A stretch of DNA of 41,216 bases, taken from NCBI GenBank assembly GCA_018896215.1, contig JAHINB010000008.1, positions 1 to 41,216 on the forward strand, in the 5' to 3' direction. How positions within the stretch are numbered: the first letter of the stretch is position 1; every line of letters starts with the position of its first letter. Below the pieces are notes generated by a model that was not told the DNA's origin, ran no database searches, and worked only from the letters and a program-made list of their open reading frames with translations. The DNA comes from Patescibacteria group bacterium (GTDB lineage Bacteria > Patescibacteriota > WWE3 > 0-14-0-20-40-13). The translations under genes were made by a program, and so were the position numbers. Positions 24,931 to 34,301 of this stretch are shown here, piece after piece.

Positions 24931-25081
24931 AAATCCTATAGATTAAATACTAAATTCTAAATTCTAATATCTAAACAATATCAAAATTCAAATTCTCCAA
25001 ATTCTTTTTTGAAATTTGTGTTTTGAACATTTGTGCTCGTTTAGGATTTAGGATTTAGAGATTAGAAATTTTCCAGGATTT
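24931..25081 (-). other. Intervening sequence in 23S helix 63, ORF-less
   Basis: AT-rich insertion of about 151 nt closed by AAATCCT/AGGATTT, at the place of E. coli helix 63 (about nt 1715-1755). The text TTTAGGATTTAGGATTTAGAG and GAAATTTGTGTTTTGA resembles the start region of the four-helix-bundle gene at 11769-11830. It has no coding frame and looks like an internally deleted intervening sequence. Such insertions are usually cut out without ligation, giving fragmented 23S. Confidence 0.75.
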
Positions 25082-26398
25082 CCTTGTGCTTCGCACAAGG
25101 AGGGACTCCTTTTCCCTAAGTTACGGAGTTAATTTGCCGAGTTCCTCGGCCGCCGTTCTCCCGTTCGCCTTGGTATACTCTACCTGTCCACCTGTGTCGG
25201 TTTTAGGTACGAATACCAAAAAGTGTAAACTTAGAGGTTTTTCTTGGAGGCTTAAATCGCAAAAATTGTCCATGCGGACTTCCCCACAGCTTGCGTATCC
25301 CGACTTTAGGTCGGGACGAAAGTGCGGATTTACCTACACTCTCTAGCTTGCTGCTTAGATGCCAAACCATACTGACACTTTTGTTATCAAACCCCGTCCC
25401 CCCATCGCAACTTTTTGGTAGTAACGGAATATTAACCGTTTATCCATCGACTACGCCTTTAGGCCTCGCCTTAGGATCGACTAACCCTGCGTCGAAAAAC
25501 GTGGCGCAGGAAACCTTGGACTTTCGGCGACCCGATTTTTCATCGGATATTACGCTACTCATGCCCGCATTCTCACTTCCAAAAGCTCCACCCCATCTCA
25601 CGACAGGACTTCACAGCCGTTGGAATGCTCCCCTACCATCCTCGACTTTAGGTCGGGATCCGCAGATTCGGTTAAAGTTTTAGCCCCGTTAAATTTTAGG
25701 CGCAAGTCTGCCGCCCGACTTTAGGTCGGGGAATAAGCCAGTGAGCTGTTACGCACTCTTTAAAGGATGGCTGCTTCTGAGCCAACCTCCTGGATGTCTT
25801 AACAGACTTACTTCCTTTCACACTTAAACTTTAATTAGGGACCTTATCTGACGGTCTGGGTTGTTTCCCTTTTGACCTAGGAACTTAGCTCCCTAGGACT
25901 GACTCCCTTTATAAATTGCACAGTATTCGGAGTTTGGTAGGGTACAGTACTCTTGCGAGCCTGCATCCCTTCCAGTATCTCTACCCCTGCGCAACATTAA
26001 AAGAGGCTATACCTAAATATATTTCGGGGAGAGCCAGCTATCGCCAAGTTCGATTACCGTATTAGCCCTAACCACAAGTCATCCGAGCCTTTTGCATCAG
26101 ACACCGGTTCGGGCCTCCTCCGTTTTTTACAACGGGCTCACCCTGCTCATGGTTAGCTCACTTGGCTTCGGGTCTTACAATGTTTACTACATTCCGACTT
26201 TAGGTCGGAAATACGCCCTTTTAAGACTTGGTTTCCCTTCGGCTCCGCTCGTTTGACGAGCTTAACCTAAACGCAAACCATTGTAAACTCGCGGGCTCAT
26301 TCTTCAATAGGCACGATATTATCCCGACCTGAAGTCGGGACTTTATCAGTTTGTCTGCATACGGTTTCAGAAACTATTTCACTCCCCTTACCGGGGTG

Positions 26399-26437
<39 letters not shown>

Positions 26438-26952
26438 AACTTGAAGTATTTAGCCTTGGCAGATGGTCCTGCCGGATTCCCACAAGATTTCTCGTGTCTC
26501 GCGGTACTTGGGTACAAAATAGGCTTTGCTTTGCTTTTAAATACAGGGCTATTACCTTCTACGGCCCGCCTTTCCAGGCAAGTTCTTCTAGCAAAACAAA
26601 ATGCCACATTATTTGCCCCGCAACCCCCCGACTTTAGGTCGGGGTTTAGGCTTTTCCCTTTTCGTTCGCCACTACTTGGGGAATGTTCCCGACACAAGGT
26701 CGGGATTTGTTTTCTTTTCCTCCGGGTACTAAGATGTTTCAGTTCCCCGAGTTCCCTCTGTATACCTATATAGCTTGCGCCATTTTTAATACACAGTTTG
26801 CAAGTTTTACTTGCAAGGGTTTCCCCATTAGGAAATCCCCGACTATAACGCTTCTTGACAGCTTGTCGAGGCTTATCGCAGTCTGGTACGTCCTTCTTCG
26901 GCTTCAAGTTCCAAGGCATCCACGCGTATGCATTTGTATTTTCTATCCACCT

Positions 26953-27144
26953 TTTAAGAAACTAGCTATTCTTTAAAAGGTTGTCATTCATTTGTTAAGG
27001 TGCTCAATGTGGCTGTGCCACGTTTAGCTTAGCGATATAGGATTAAATCTTAGTGTGGGAACGTAATGAGCCTTCGGCTCAAACGTTCCACGTAATTTCT
27101 AATCTCGCACCGACCTTGCGTCGGTGCATCGCTAAGATATTACG
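26953..27144 (-). other. tRNA-Ala to 23S spacer with processing stems
   Basis: No gene. It holds CCTTTTAAAG...CTTAAAAGG next to the 23S 5' end, which can extend or compete with the helix 1 processing stem, plus short hairpins including GCACCGACcttGCGTCGGTGC (about 27107-27128) and a GAGCCttcGGCTC stem near 27070. Confidence 0.6.
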
Positions 27145-27220
27145 TGGTGGACCCGGGCGGACTCGAACCGCCTACCTCTTCGTTGCAAACGAAGCGTTCT
27201 ACCGGCTGAACTACAGGCCC
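27145..27220 (-). tRNA. tRNA-Ala (anticodon UGC)
   Basis: 76 nt with encoded CCA. Starts GGGCCTGTAGTTCAG, anticodon loop TTTGCAA, T arm GGTTCGAGTCC. The acceptor contains the G3-U70 pair that identifies alanine tRNAs. It is the first gene of the tRNA-Ala, 23S, 5S transcript. Confidence 0.96.
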
Positions 27221-27455
27221 ATTAATAGCTGTTACGAGTAAAGCGAGTTACAGCTGTTTATGCCCGCCGTAGCCTCGGCAAAGGCGGGCGAGGTTAGAAA
27301 CAACGAACCGCCCTTTGGCGGTTGCGCAAACATACCTAGCAAAAGAACCACCCGTTATATGGGCACTATTGTAGTGAATCTCTTGTAAGGTGTTTTATAC
27401 ATCCGCGAAGGGAAAATTAACACATTAACAATAACCAGTCAAGAGGCATACACCC
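27221..27455 (-). other. Upstream region of the 23S operon; no 16S gene
   Basis: About 235 bp between tRNA-Ala and the protease gene. No 16S sequence. It contains hairpins (CAAAGGCGGG region and CCGCCctttGGCGG near 27310-27325). Minus-strand -10-like sequences TATAAA (27399-27394) and TACAAT (27373-27368) occur without good -35 partners; a TTGACT lies at 27442-27437. The promoter for the rRNA transcript is probably here but is not resolved. Confidence 0.5.
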
Positions 27456-30400
27456 TTACCTCACCTTAAATATTTTTGCTACCCCTCTAAGGATAGAGTT
27501 GACTACCCTTTCAGGAGCGCTGCAGGTCGGGATATTAAAGTCGTATCTCTTGTAGGCGCTGGGTGAGATGTTGTTGGCTTTATCCATGGGTTTAATCGTC
27601 ACATAGTGAGCTCCGGGAGAGAGATTCTCTACAGTTTCGCTAAACGACTTGGAAGAGCTCCAGTCGGTATAGTATGCCGCTCCAGCCGTACTATCCACCG
27701 CAATCCAATTTAAGATTTGGGAGGAACCGCATCCCGTGTCAGCAACTGTCCATTTAAGAACCAAGGAACCGTTAGCCCCTCCGGCGCTAGAACAAGTAAG
27801 ACTGGATGAGGTTACCGAGGCTACAGCGGGAGTTGAGGTATCGATTGAATAAACCATACTCCCTGACCAAGGACCCCAAGAGGTTAAAGCTGGGTTAGTG
27901 GAAGATGCCTCCTGCATCCTAACCTTAATCGAGTAGTTACCATCAGGTTTAAGTGGATAGAGGCTGGATTGAGTAAAGGAAGAAATTGGAGAGTTAAAGA
28001 CTGCGTTGTTACTATCCCAACTGGTATCTAATTCGGTTCTGGATAAGGTGTAACATCCTTGATTAGAAACGATCCACGACCAAGAGGGGGTGGTGTCATT
28101 AGTACATAGTGTTGCTCCTCCGGCTGGGGGTGTAGCAGAAGCAACTACTGGAGCAGAGGTATCAGTACAGGCAGTGATTGTAAGATTGGTCGACATGCAG
28201 TTATCCTTTTCGTCTGATTCAGTGATTAAGTTATTCCAATCAGCGCAGACGAAGTATGTGTGATTGCCCAAAGAGGAAGCTCCACTAAGAGTAAGATTAG
28301 CAAATTCTACCTCGGAGAATCCTCCAGCTTTGAGGCTGGAAACTGTTTGATATCCCTTGATACTCCCCTGCTCCATCTTGTCTAAATAGACCGCCACATC
28401 AAAGGTCTGGGAGATACCCAAAGAGCTATCATTTTGAATCGTAGCCATAACACTATGAGAAGTTCCAACTTCTATGCTACTGGAAGGAGAAACTCTGATT
28501 GAAAACATTGAGAGATTCGGTAAGAGATTAGTATAGTTAACTTTGGTCTGACAATCCTTCTTCTGCCAAGGGGTCTTGCCTGTCTTGATATCGGGAAAGA
28601 TTGCGAAGGTATTGGATCCCGAAGACAAAGTTGATAATAAAATAGCGTTGGGAGCGGTTGCGCTTGCCACGGTTCTTGTGCCCGCTTCTCCAGTTTTAGT
28701 GCAAGTCCAAGCCATCAAACCTCCCCCGTCATTCTTATCGGTCTGAAAATCAAAGTTGGCTGGCTTGCCGGTGTTTCCTGAAGTCTCGTTAAATTGAACA
28801 TCCTTATCGGGACCGTAAATCAAGAATCCTTTGCCTGAACCGGCTTCTCCAAAGATACAGAGCTTGAGATAGTCTTTGCTGTCGCTCCCAGTGACTTTGG
28901 TTGCCGTGGGAGGAACTTCTAGCTTGGGCCAGTTGTATCCCTCGTTGGTATTGCAGATTTTAGCCGTAGTATCCGATGCGGGATTGCAGCTTTGACCCCG
29001 GGAGAGGGAGCAGTTGAGGAATCCAAACTCAATTCCATTATCATCATTGGTAGGTTCGCATCCGGGATTATCACCATCGCGGTATCGGGAACAGAGGGTA
29101 TCGATTGTTCCATTGTGATCTCGATCTTCAAACTGACCATACTCGACTGTATTGGAAGAGATGCAGACTCCTTGAGCTTCGGTAGTCTTTCCGGGTCTAA
29201 TGGCATAGTTGACATTGGGATCTTGAGCTTTGGTCTTAAAAGCGTAGTTGAGAGAATACCTGCCATCGGATCCGATGGCTCCATGAGCTATTTCTACTCC
29301 CGTATTATCTATGGCATAGACTTCTCCAATATCCGTAGGACTTCCCGAATATTGACAACCAACAAGACCAGAGATGGTAGCTTGAGGAATTACAGGAGCG
29401 CTAACTTCAATCCGCACATACTTGGAGACGCTGGTTACTCCATCGGAAGCGGTACAAACCATATCATAAGCGTAAGAACCCGCCAAAGCAAAAGCTCCAG
29501 TATTGGTAGACCCGCTGGTTCCCCTTTCTTCATTTCTCCAATAGTCTCCATACGAACGGCAGGAGGTAGCGTTGGCGGAGCTCCAACGGATAGTGGTAGA
29601 CTCTCCTACCACAAGATTGGTCTTATCGGAAGTTAGAGAGAGGGTTGGGGTCGCACTTCCAGCAACCTCAATTCTAAAGGATCTGGTAGCGCCCTCCGTT
29701 CCGTTGGTACAAGAAAGAGCGTAGTTTTTGGAATCCGTGATAGCCTTCCGCTCCGAGCCAGCGGCAGGTTTTGCCCCTTCCCAACCCCCGCTTGCAGAAC
29801 ATCCTTGAAGAACATGTAAAGCTTCGGAAGCGCCCCATCTGAAAGTAGCGCTCCCATTTTGAACCACTCTGTACGAATCAGCAGAAAATGTTAGGGGAAC
29901 ACTTGCTTCCCCCACTAATCCGTTATCAAAATCAAAACTAAGATTGGACCTCGCCTTGATAACATTAGAACCGTTGTAAAGCAGTTTACAATCGCGAGAG
30001 CGGTCGGAGGTGTTAATAAACCTAAAGTCGGTTTCGTATACCTGTTCCAATCCATTTTCTCTCTTGGCAAAAATAATTCTGTAAGTCTTAGCGTAATCAG
30101 TCGAAGATAAAGGATAGTCAAAATGAAATATTCCCGAAGGACCGACTGCGGTCTCTACATAGCTTCCCGTTGATTTTTCCCCAAAAAGAACACTGCCTCC
30201 GGAAGAAACCGGAACACCGGAAACAGACAGCATCCCAGAAAGAGAAGCATTACCTGAAGGAACGGGGGATGGAAGGGTATAATTTAATGACTTACTGTTA
30301 CAAGAAGGGTTGCAACCTAAGGCGTTGTTCTTTACCAAAAGATTGTAATCGGAGCCACTTATATGAGCCAAGCTAACCTTATCGAGCTGGAAAGAAACCC

Positions 30401-32666
30401 CCGCCGACTCTCCTTTTCTTCTGAAGAAAAGCGAAATTGGGAAATAGTGCTCAAACAAATTTGTCTCCACAGGCTCCGGAATGCTTAATGCGATCCTTGT
30501 CCTCCAATCACCATTAACCCCCGTAAGGGCGGGAAATTCCATACCACCACCAGTTGAGGGGACAATTCTAATAAGAATATCTGCCTCGGGTTCAAAAGAG
30601 CCGTCAAACTCTTTTAATACTCCCCCAAAATCTAAACCCACAATTTGTTCGGAAGGCGGAGAGATACAAAGAGAATCTGGCAAAATAGCAAATGAGACTA
30701 ATCCGGAGTAAGCGTCCCAACAACCAAGCCCATACTCCCTACAGATATCCACGCTCACGCCTTTATCGACAAAGGTATAAGTATTCCAACCCGTATCATC
30801 GGGAACGGTCCCCGGGTTGTCGGGAGCAATGTAAAACCTGTAGCGCCAACCACTGACATCAAACTCATGGCTTATACTAAAGATTTTGGAATCTGCTGTT
30901 CCGGTTTCACTTAAGGTTACGCTGTCGCTAGAATAAAGAGTCCAAGTTTTATAATCCCCCGACTCATATATAGAAATAGTCGTAGCGATACCACTGCTTG
31001 GGATTAAACTTGCATTTTTGCAAGTTGTTTTGCCAACTATATCTACTCTCTTCATCCTCTTAAATACCGTGTGAACATAATTGGGACAACCGCTTTTGTT
31101 GCCGGTATTCATACTAGACATACAAACAACATATTTCTCGGGGTAGCTGTCATCAAATAAAATAGCAGCCGTTCCTTCTTCATAATATGACATCACAGAC
31201 GGTCTGTGGGAGTGTAAAAGCCCCATGGTATGCCCCATTTCGTGGGAGATGGCAAAAGCTTGATCACTTGCGGTGTGTCCGTTTAACTGGCTAGCCAGTT
31301 CCTGGGATTCTGAACCCGGAACATATGCCCCGCTAATAAGAATATCGCCCGCTCTGCTGCCTCCCCCAGACCCAACAGAATAGGCCTCGGTAGAAACCCC
31401 CGGAACAAAAAGAACATAGCTCGCTAAAGGATCCGATCTGTCTATGTTTTCAACTGCTTTAATTTTCAACAGTAAAAGACAGTCTTCGTCCCCTTTGCAA
31501 GAGCTAATGCTAAAAGAGTCCTTCACAACAACCGGAGTCTCATATTTAAAAGAGAAGCCACTTACCTGATTCCTGTACCAACTTAACGAATCCATCATTC
31601 TTGCCCCTACGCTCGAGCTAAAAATAGAATCGTAGGAATGAAACTCCTTGGCCAAAAAGATTACCGGTCTGAATTTTGTCTTGGAGTTGCTGGGATACGG
31701 AACATAAGCCGCGCCGGCCTCTCCTCCTTGAGCATAGCTTGTGGGACAAGAAGGACAGTCATTATCTAAACCAGGTCCTGCTGTGGGATCAAAACCATCC
31801 CCCAAAAACAAGGTACTTTCTACAGTGATGGCATCGGTAAACAATGAGGTGTTGCTGGTTGAAGATGAGATTTTGATGTCAATTGAGGAAACAAAATCCA
31901 CTCGTGTTTTAAGCTCCTGCCACTCCCCCGTTTTGGTAGATTTAATCGATTGAGATTTGTTGCTGGAATCGGTAACTTTAAGTTCAGCTTGACCTTTTTC
32001 GACAAATACCCAAGTTGAGATGGTGTACTGCTTGGTAGGGTCCAGCGTAATGGTTTGTTGAATACCGATACCCGATGCTTCGGCTAGTATCTTTTGAGAT
32101 TTAGCTCCTGATTTAATTTTAGTTGAGGAGACTTCAAAGTGTTGATACTTTGTTGTATTTCCTACTCTAGTCCAACTATTTCCTATGGTACCGAGATTAC
32201 AGGATACTGGAGCTGGTGTAGCTGGTTTGGTTACTGGGGTTACTGGTTTAGTGTCTTCTTGATCTTTACCTGTATCATCGGGGGGAGGTCGAGAAGGAGC
32301 AACTGACCCGCGCTTAAAGATATCCAAAAGCCTTGGGGGGTTTGCTGCCAGCTGTGATTCGGTGGAGATACCAAGAACTTCAGAACTAACAGGACAGGAT
32401 CCACCCGCTGGAAGCGGAATGGTAATTTGTTTGGTGCTTCCTTCAAAATCACCATTTGAGATTAAAGGAGTAGCTCCGACTTCTGCGATATAAAGGTTTT
32501 GAGGAGAATTGTTTTTAGATAAACTGGAAAGTTCTGTAATGAAAAAATTTAAAGAGATGAGAGAAAGAAAAGAGAGAAAGAAGAAAAACCCATTGGGAGA
32601 AGACAGTTTTCCCTTAAGGAATAAAATCAAATCTGAAAGAGATACTTTTTTCTTCTTTTTTTTCAT
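27456..32666 (-). CDS. Giant secreted metzincin-type protease with Ig-like and CARDB domains
   Basis: 1736 residues from the ATG at 32666 (MKKKKKKVSLSDLILF); the longer frame to 32756 overlaps the promoter. Lys-rich start and a membrane segment (about 26-45), then a carbohydrate-binding-like jelly roll (about 160-285). The protease domain has HEMGHTMGLLH (H475, E476, H479, H485) and a Met-turn SVMSYY (M492), i.e. a zinc metallopeptidase of the metzincin clan. After it come many beta domains, two with SATFRWG/TTIRWSS-type text seen in CPR surface proteins, an EF-hand-like DRDHNGTID, a CARDB domain (about 1465-1575) and C-terminal fibronectin-like repeats. Likely an extracellular or cell-attached enzyme acting on host or prey proteins (inference). 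Confidence 0.88.
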   Translation of the reverse strand: MKKKKKKVSLSDLILFLKGKLSSPNGFFFFLSFLSLISLNFFITELSSLSKNNSPQNLYIAEVGATPLISNGDFEGSTKQITIPLPAGGSCPVSSEVLGISTESQLAANPPRLLDIFKRGSVAPSRPPPDDTGKDQEDTKPVTPVTKPATPAPVSCNLGTIGNSWTRVGNTTKYQHFEVSSTKIKSGAKSQKILAEASGIGIQQTITLDPTKQYTISTWVFVEKGQAELKVTDSSNKSQSIKSTKTGEWQELKTRVDFVSSIDIKISSSTSNTSLFTDAITVESTLFLGDGFDPTAGPGLDNDCPSCPTSYAQGGEAGAAYVPYPSNSKTKFRPVIFLAKEFHSYDSIFSSSVGARMMDSLSWYRNQVSGFSFKYETPVVVKDSFSISSCKGDEDCLLLLKIKAVENIDRSDPLASYVLFVPGVSTEAYSVGSGGGSRAGDILISGAYVPGSESQELASQLNGHTASDQAFAISHEMGHTMGLLHSHRPSVMSYYEEGTAAILFDDSYPEKYVVCMSSMNTGNKSGCPNYVHTVFKRMKRVDIVGKTTCKNASLIPSSGIATTISIYESGDYKTWTLYSSDSVTLSETGTADSKIFSISHEFDVSGWRYRFYIAPDNPGTVPDDTGWNTYTFVDKGVSVDICREYGLGCWDAYSGLVSFAILPDSLCISPPSEQIVGLDFGGVLKEFDGSFEPEADILIRIVPSTGGGMEFPALTGVNGDWRTRIALSIPEPVETNLFEHYFPISLFFRRKGESAGVSFQLDKVSLAHISGSDYNLLVKNNALGCNPSCNSKSLNYTLPSPVPSGNASLSGMLSVSGVPVSSGGSVLFGEKSTGSYVETAVGPSGIFHFDYPLSSTDYAKTYRIIFAKRENGLEQVYETDFRFINTSDRSRDCKLLYNGSNVIKARSNLSFDFDNGLVGEASVPLTFSADSYRVVQNGSATFRWGASEALHVLQGCSASGGWEGAKPAAGSERKAITDSKNYALSCTNGTEGATRSFRIEVAGSATPTLSLTSDKTNLVVGESTTIRWSSANATSCRSYGDYWRNEERGTSGSTNTGAFALAGSYAYDMVCTASDGVTSVSKYVRIEVSAPVIPQATISGLVGCQYSGSPTDIGEVYAIDNTGVEIAHGAIGSDGRYSLNYAFKTKAQDPNVNYAIRPGKTTEAQGVCISSNTVEYGQFEDRDHNGTIDTLCSRYRDGDNPGCEPTNDDNGIEFGFLNCSLSRGQSCNPASDTTAKICNTNEGYNWPKLEVPPTATKVTGSDSKDYLKLCIFGEAGSGKGFLIYGPDKDVQFNETSGNTGKPANFDFQTDKNDGGGLMAWTCTKTGEAGTRTVASATAPNAILLSTLSSGSNTFAIFPDIKTGKTPWQKKDCQTKVNYTNLLPNLSMFSIRVSPSSSIEVGTSHSVMATIQNDSSLGISQTFDVAVYLDKMEQGSIKGYQTVSSLKAGGFSEVEFANLTLSGASSLGNHTYFVCADWNNLITESDEKDNCMSTNLTITACTDTSAPVVASATPPAGGATLCTNDTTPSWSWIVSNQGCYTLSRTELDTSWDSNNAVFNSPISSFTQSSLYPLKPDGNYSIKVRMQEASSTNPALTSWGPWSGSMVYSIDTSTPAVASVTSSSLTCSSAGGANGSLVLKWTVADTGCGSSQILNWIAVDSTAGAAYYTDWSSSKSFSETVENLSPGAHYVTIKPMDKANNISPSAYKRYDFNIPTCSAPERVVNSILRGVAKIFKVR

Positions 32667-32673
32667 CGGCAGG

Positions 32674-32715
32674 TATACCCGTAGCTCCAACTTTAGGTCG
32701 TGAACGAAGGGTATA
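32674..32715. repeat. 42-bp hairpin element in the protease leader
   Basis: TATACCC ... AACTTTAGGTC ... GGGTATA, 39/42 identical to 23166-23207. It occupies most of the 5' untranslated leader, between the promoter and the ATG at 32666. Confidence 0.75.
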
Positions 32716-32724
32716 TGTATCGAA

Positions 32725-32753
32725 AGAATAGGATGGATGCTATCCGAAGTCAA
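32725..32753 (-). promoter_or_regulatory. Promoter of the giant protease gene
   Basis: Minus-strand TTGACT (32753-32748), 17 bp, TATTCT (32730-32725). Predicted start near 32718, leaving a leader of about 50 nt made of the 42-bp hairpin. Confidence 0.55.
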
Positions 32754-32887
32754 CACTTTTATTTGGAGATTTTAATAGCGCTCTTGTCCAAATGCACAAT
32801 TTAAATTGTGGACTTAGGCAAAAGCAAGCCTGCGGGTTTAGCAAAGTTTCTCTAAATTGCAGTTACCTCTACACCTTTCATTTTTTG

Positions 32888-33118
32888 TTAGTGAGTCAAT
32901 CTACCCTTCTCGATTATTTTACTTAAAGGTAATTTAAATTTTTTGGAATGGGTAATTTTAAAGGCGTTCTCGACCAATTGCCATTTTCCTGTTGTATCTA
33001 AATGGCGGTCTAGCATTACCCTACCATCATCTAATACTAAAATTCTTACAGGTGCGTTGGGAACAAGCCAACTAACCGAATTTCTAATTTTTTCGCCTTT
33101 GTTAGGGAAGTAGAGTTG
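32888..33118 (-). pseudogene. Gene remnant, 3' part only
   Basis: An open frame of 76 residues with no start codon, ending at the TAA at 32888. It reads as credible protein (IRNSVSWLVPNAPVRILVLD, then DDGRVMLDRHLDTTGKWQLV, then KFKLPLSKIIEKG). A TGA lies immediately upstream and the 87-bp repeat begins 8 bp beyond it, so the 5' part seems to have been replaced by repeat DNA. No family recognised. Between 32757 and 32887 I see only a short hairpin (CACAATTTAAATTGTG) and no gene. Confidence 0.55.
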
Positions 33119-33126
33119 TCAACCAC

Positions 33127-33213
33127 CCTCAAAAACACTTACTGCAAGCGGGTACTACCCGACTTCGGGTAGTACCCGATAATTTGCTGTATCTAAAGCA
33201 TTTAATCTAAAAT
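33127..33213. repeat. 87-bp direct repeat, copy 1
   Basis: Starts CCTCAAAAACACTTACTGC, contains CGGGTACTACCCGACttCGGGTAGTACCCG and ends TTTAATCTAAAAT. Copy 2 at 36279-36365 differs at one base. The pair flanks the AbiE-1/Fic segment. Confidence 0.92.
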
Positions 33214-33252
33214 TAGTTTGTTTATAACAAGATTTAGAGAAGACCCCACGAC

Positions 33253-33459
33253 CTAAAGTCGGGGGATGAATCTTCCGATGAATTCCTTTTTCCGAAGGCA
33301 AAAGGCCTTGCGTGTTGGCTTTAGTCCCCGGCATGTGAAGAAATGCCATCTTACATGCCCACGCACCACAGCCTCCGCCCGAATCCAAAAAATGGCTGGA
33401 GAACCTCCAGCCACTGAGGCTACGATAGCGTCATAGCACGCTTTAACTTTAGCGTCCAT
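33253..33459 (-). CDS. Possible small protein (68 aa)
   Basis: Starts MDAKVKACYDAIVASVAGG with one of the best ribosome-binding sites in the window (GGAAAGGAG, 5 bases before ATG). The mid part has WIRAEAVVRGHVRWHFFTC and the end is basic. The stop codon lies inside the inverted CCGAC hairpin at 33244-33265, so the palindrome supplies the C-terminus and may terminate the transcript. No family recognised; a real but truncated gene is possible. Confidence 0.45.
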   Translation of the reverse strand: MDAKVKACYDAIVASVAGGSPAIFWIRAEAVVRGHVRWHFFTCRGLKPTRKAFCLRKKEFIGRFIPRL

Positions 33460-33537
33460 CTTTGCTCCTTTCCTCCAGATTTCTCTAGATTTTTTGCGCC
33501 CGTGGGGGGTATTTTACTATAGGAGATAAGAAATTGC

Positions 33538-33566
33538 AATTCTTCCACCTCCGAAGTGGAAGAATT
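33538..33566. repeat. TTCCAC border hairpin 1
   Basis: AATTCTTCCAC ctccgaa GTGGAAGAATT, 14 bp beyond the AbiE-1 toxin stop. Related hairpins at 34897-34923, 37066-37094 and 39401-39427. Confidence 0.75.
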
Positions 33567-33579
33567 AAAACAAACAGAC

Positions 33580-34299
33580 CTACTCCTGCTTTAGAACAAA
33601 GATTAATTCGTCTTTGATTAGGGGCAATTTTTTGTTTAAAGCGTCTTTGGGCAATAAGGGATTCAAGTCTTCGTTTAAAAGGCGTATTGTAAGTTTATTT
33701 TGAATAAGATCGATAAGCTCCGCAATATACTCTTTGTATTTGAGACCCGAAATATCCTCCACTACTCTTTTGTTAACTTTTAGTCCTTGTTTTAAAAAAT
33801 AGTTAATGTCATAGAAATCCCTGCCGGATATTTTCCCATTTTTATCATAGCGCCCTTTGGCGGCAAGCAACTTGTTTGCCACCATCGTATCCGGGGTGTG
33901 CCCATTACAATAGGAGCTTATTTCCAGAAGCTTGGCTTTTTCGTATTCGTTAAACTTACTCGGCGCATCGTTAATTTCGAGCTTTAAAGTGTTTCTTTGA
34001 AAAGACAGCTGATCATATTTAAGAAAAAATTGCAAATAATTTTTGCTCTCATCCTTAATTTGCAAGTCGAGCTTTTTAAAAATCTTGTACAGACGCTCCC
34101 TGATTTGCTCTTTCTCTTCTTTGAATGGCAAATCAAAGTCCAAATCAACCGAAAATCTGTCCAGAAACCCCCGCAACGAGGCATAAGTACCACCTTTAAA
34201 CATTAAATGTTGTGCTAGAAAGGAATCCTTTAAAATTAAATTAAGTAGGTTGAACATCACAACCTTGTGCTGGATATCTCTTTTATTCGGAGTAAACAT
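33580..34299 (-). CDS. AbiEii-type nucleotidyltransferase toxin (system 1)
   Basis: 239 residues. Nucleotidyltransferase motif FKGGTYASLRG (G36, G37) followed by S50-V-D52-L-D54, the GG...S-x-D-x-D signature of the DUF1814/AbiEii family. Further motifs MVANKLLAAKGRYDKNGK and GRDFYDI belong to the same family. In characterised AbiE systems the toxin blocks growth (phage-induced abortive infection), and related MenT toxins modify tRNA acceptor ends; the target here is unknown. It starts 2 bp after the antitoxin gene. Confidence 0.88.
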   Translation of the reverse strand: MFTPNKRDIQHKVVMFNLLNLILKDSFLAQHLMFKGGTYASLRGFLDRFSVDLDFDLPFKEEKEQIRERLYKIFKKLDLQIKDESKNYLQFFLKYDQLSFQRNTLKLEINDAPSKFNEYEKAKLLEISSYCNGHTPDTMVANKLLAAKGRYDKNGKISGRDFYDINYFLKQGLKVNKRVVEDISGLKYKEYIAELIDLIQNKLTIRLLNEDLNPLLPKDALNKKLPLIKDELIFVLKQE

Positions 34300-34301
34300 G
34301 G

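Noticed and set aside
27221-27455. 16S rRNA remnant upstream of tRNA-Ala
   Set aside because: No conserved 16S 3' sequence (such as GGTAACCGTA or CACCTCC forms) is present on the minus strand.
32666-32756. Upstream start of the giant protease at 32756
   Set aside because: The extra 30 codons overlap the -35/-10 promoter and the leader hairpin, and encode no signal sequence; the Lys-rich start at 32666 is followed by a proper membrane segment.
33155-33388. 77-codon minus-strand ORF overlapping the 87-bp repeat
   Set aside because: It runs out of frame through the better-supported 68-codon frame and into repeat DNA; no ribosome-binding site.
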